Of a DNA stretch of 64,000 bases, positions 62,379 to 64,000 are shown one piece after another. Numbering within the stretch: position 1 is the stretch's first letter; every line of letters begins with the position of its first letter. The position numbers were made by a program, and so were the translations under genes. The DNA is taken from contig CM075765.1 in NCBI GenBank assembly GCA_037974665.1, positions 2,671,501-2,735,500 of the forward strand. Direction: 5' to 3'. A model generated the notes under the pieces. That model saw nothing but the letters and a program-made list of their open reading frames with translations. It was not told the DNA's origin and made no database searches. The stretch comes from Ehretia macrophylla. Its lineage: Eukaryota > Streptophyta > Magnoliopsida > Boraginales > Ehretiaceae.

Positions 62379-64000
62379 TATAATACCCCATTCCCTCACG
62401 GAAACAGGAGCTCTATAAATCCACTATATACAACCTGATCCCAATCCCAAGTCATGAAAAATGAGAGAAAACGGATGGAGTCTCCCCTGTTAATAAGACT
62501 AACCGATAACCTGCGAACAACCGAATATAATTACAAAACCATAATCCAACATTCTCCTACAAATCCAACTCTAACCAACCAGCTATGCCCCGTCTCAAGG
62601 CCATCCGGGCCTTAGATAAAACAACAATCTAAGCACACAAGCATGCGTGGGATTCAACCATTGAAATACTATGTTATAAAATCACTTATCACACCACTCT
62701 AACCTTGTCTATAAACCATTCTTGTAATTAGAGACCGTCAATCATCTACTTATCATACCAAAGCATGCATGAAAGACATATAGCGAAAGTACTTTAAGTT
62801 ATTACAGTTATTTACAATCCTGCCAAACATGTTGGCTAAACCTATAACACTTTATACAACATTCAAAAAGGCCGAGAATATATACAAGACCATAGGTCAC
62901 AAAATAGACTATAAACAACTAATATCTACTTGGCGCTAGGGCCCACGAAGCATATACAAGCATCCACAAAAATTAGCAGCAAGGTATCACGTAGTCAAGG
63001 AGTCTCACGAGTCTTGTCCTCAGTAGGCTCAGGGAAGCCGAACTTGCTTTACCTGAAATTGTTAGCAACGAGGGTGAGTATACCAAACATGTATGCCCAA
63101 TAAGGAAGGGGAAACGGGAACAGTATCTCGGGGTTCATGCAATGCAACAAATACATGTATTGTAATAAATAGACACAAGAATTCAATGAAATACCACACA
63201 ATAAAAAGGATATAATCTCGATGATCCTGAATAATCTAATTCTTGAACCACGATCCTTGAACCACGAACCACGAACAGAAATCCGAAGAATAATGTCACT
63301 GATACGATAAGCCGGCATCCCCTTATAACTCTAAGTTGGGTGTACTCCGGAATGTACCCAAAATTCTACGACCCAACTCTCCCTGGGCAGCATCCCAAGT
63401 GAGAGACGGACTGGGCAACCATAGTAGCCGAGGTAGACCGGCAAGCCCGATGCCGCCCAGTTTCCACGACATTACCATGCCCAAATTGTTGCGCAACCAC
63501 GATGCAATGTTCTCAAAATGATAACAATATAATAAATCAATAAACACATGATTGAGGGACAACAAAGTAGGTTGCCCTCACACACAAGATATAGACAATA
63601 AGTACACGTAATCTATGTACAAGTAAATAAACTATTATGCACATAAGGATGAAGACTCTCTCACCTGGATTAAGCCAAGCACGCAAGAGAATAGCTCCGA
63701 TTTACCTCAACTTTCCCGAACTAGCGCGAATATGTAACCCTAGGGTGTTCATATAAGTTTAGCAATTAACTATATCAATTCTAACTCGACTCTTACTTAA
63801 CTCAACCCTACAACAATAGAAGTTATATTTATAATCACTTATTCACACAAGTTCATATTTGACATACAATTGGGCTACAAAGTTCACCTTGCCATATCAT
63901 TAGAATTTGATCTTTAACAAAATACAAGCAATATAAACATTAGAACAAGATCTAAACATTAAACATGAAAATAACTATATGTGCACAAAGGGGTCATCAA
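62379..64000 (-). repeat. LTR2-type LTR copy e, continues past the window
   Basis: Minus-strand LTR whose inner end reads GGGGTATTATA. Shared blocks include the CATCGGGCTTGCC complement near 63446, GTTGCGCAACC near 63488 and GAGGGCAACCTACTTTG complement near 63553-63579. Frames of 80-89 codons at 63049-63565 are LTR-derived and not supported as genes. Confidence 0.7.

Noticed and set aside
1..64000. Centromeric location and CRM-lineage assignment of family 1
   Set aside because: Suggested by dense nesting and gag-only elements (rice noaCRR-like), but without RT/integrase, chromodomain or satellite arrays it cannot be supported from this window.
1..64000. Reverse transcriptase, integrase or chromodomain of the family-1 elements
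   Set aside because: I looked between protease and 3' LTR in every copy; the polypurine tract follows within about 60 bp of the HGLPP point, so none is present.

Overview
This window is nuclear DNA from a flowering plant. I see no host gene. It is AT-rich, holds no operons or bacterial signals, and is almost entirely nested retrotransposons. The plant assignment rests on LTRs next to an initiator-Met-tRNA primer binding site (TGGTATCAGAGC), a plant-type Ty3/gypsy gag, Ty1/copia gag and RNase H remnants, and LINE ORF1s with a DUF4283-like domain plus a CCHC knuckle. I cannot name the species; a gene-poor, possibly pericentromeric site is inference.

The main player is one family of non-autonomous LTR elements ('family 1'). 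LTRs are 751-865 bp, run TGATGCGAACC...GGTTCGTATCA, and make 5-bp target duplications. The only product is Gag plus a partial aspartic protease. No reverse transcriptase, RNase H or integrase of this family occurs in the window, so it is a TR-GAG-type parasite. Copies: A (minus, 184-4660) inside B (plus, <1-7587); D (plus, 11059-15586) inside E (minus, 9110-19195); G (plus, 23714-26803); C (plus, 27725-31934) inside a LINE; an LTR fragment at 33382-33913; H (plus, 44539-46793) inside D' (plus, 42680-49459) inside E' (minus, 40723-53072); and F (minus, 57289-60963). Only D keeps an uninterrupted full-length reading frame (671 codons).

Other layers are: a very long LTR family ('LTR2', about 3.9 kb as a solo LTR, TGTGATACCCC...GGGGCGTTACA); a decayed Ty1/copia element (gag near 36.8 kb, RNase H remnants near 21.7 and 55.6 kb); and three LINE-derived retroposons (9.6/41.2 kb, 27.2-32.9 kb, 22.1/56.0 kb) that end in poly(A) shortly after ORF1 with no ORF2.

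A large direct segmental duplication organises the window. Bases 7588-23713 (copy 1) match 39220-57563 (copy 2), offset 31.6 kb rising to 33.9 kb. Shared layers: copia, the LINE in its 3' LTR, the LTR2 solo LTR, E, the LINE in E's LTR, D in E, and the first 277 bp of F. Private layers: B with nested A in copy 1, H in copy 2. This gives a relative order of events. The homology ends in copy 1 at a fold-back junction (23713/23714) joining two LTR fragments head to head. Copy 2 runs on through a chimeric element F into two inverted LTR2-type elements (60964-64000).

Family-1 elements carry promoter and RNA signals of interest: a four-unit heat-shock-element array, an 18-bp palindrome centred on a G-box, a TATA box, a leader stem-loop with compensatory changes, and a coding polypurine tract whose downstream stop codon is the first three bases of the 3' LTR.
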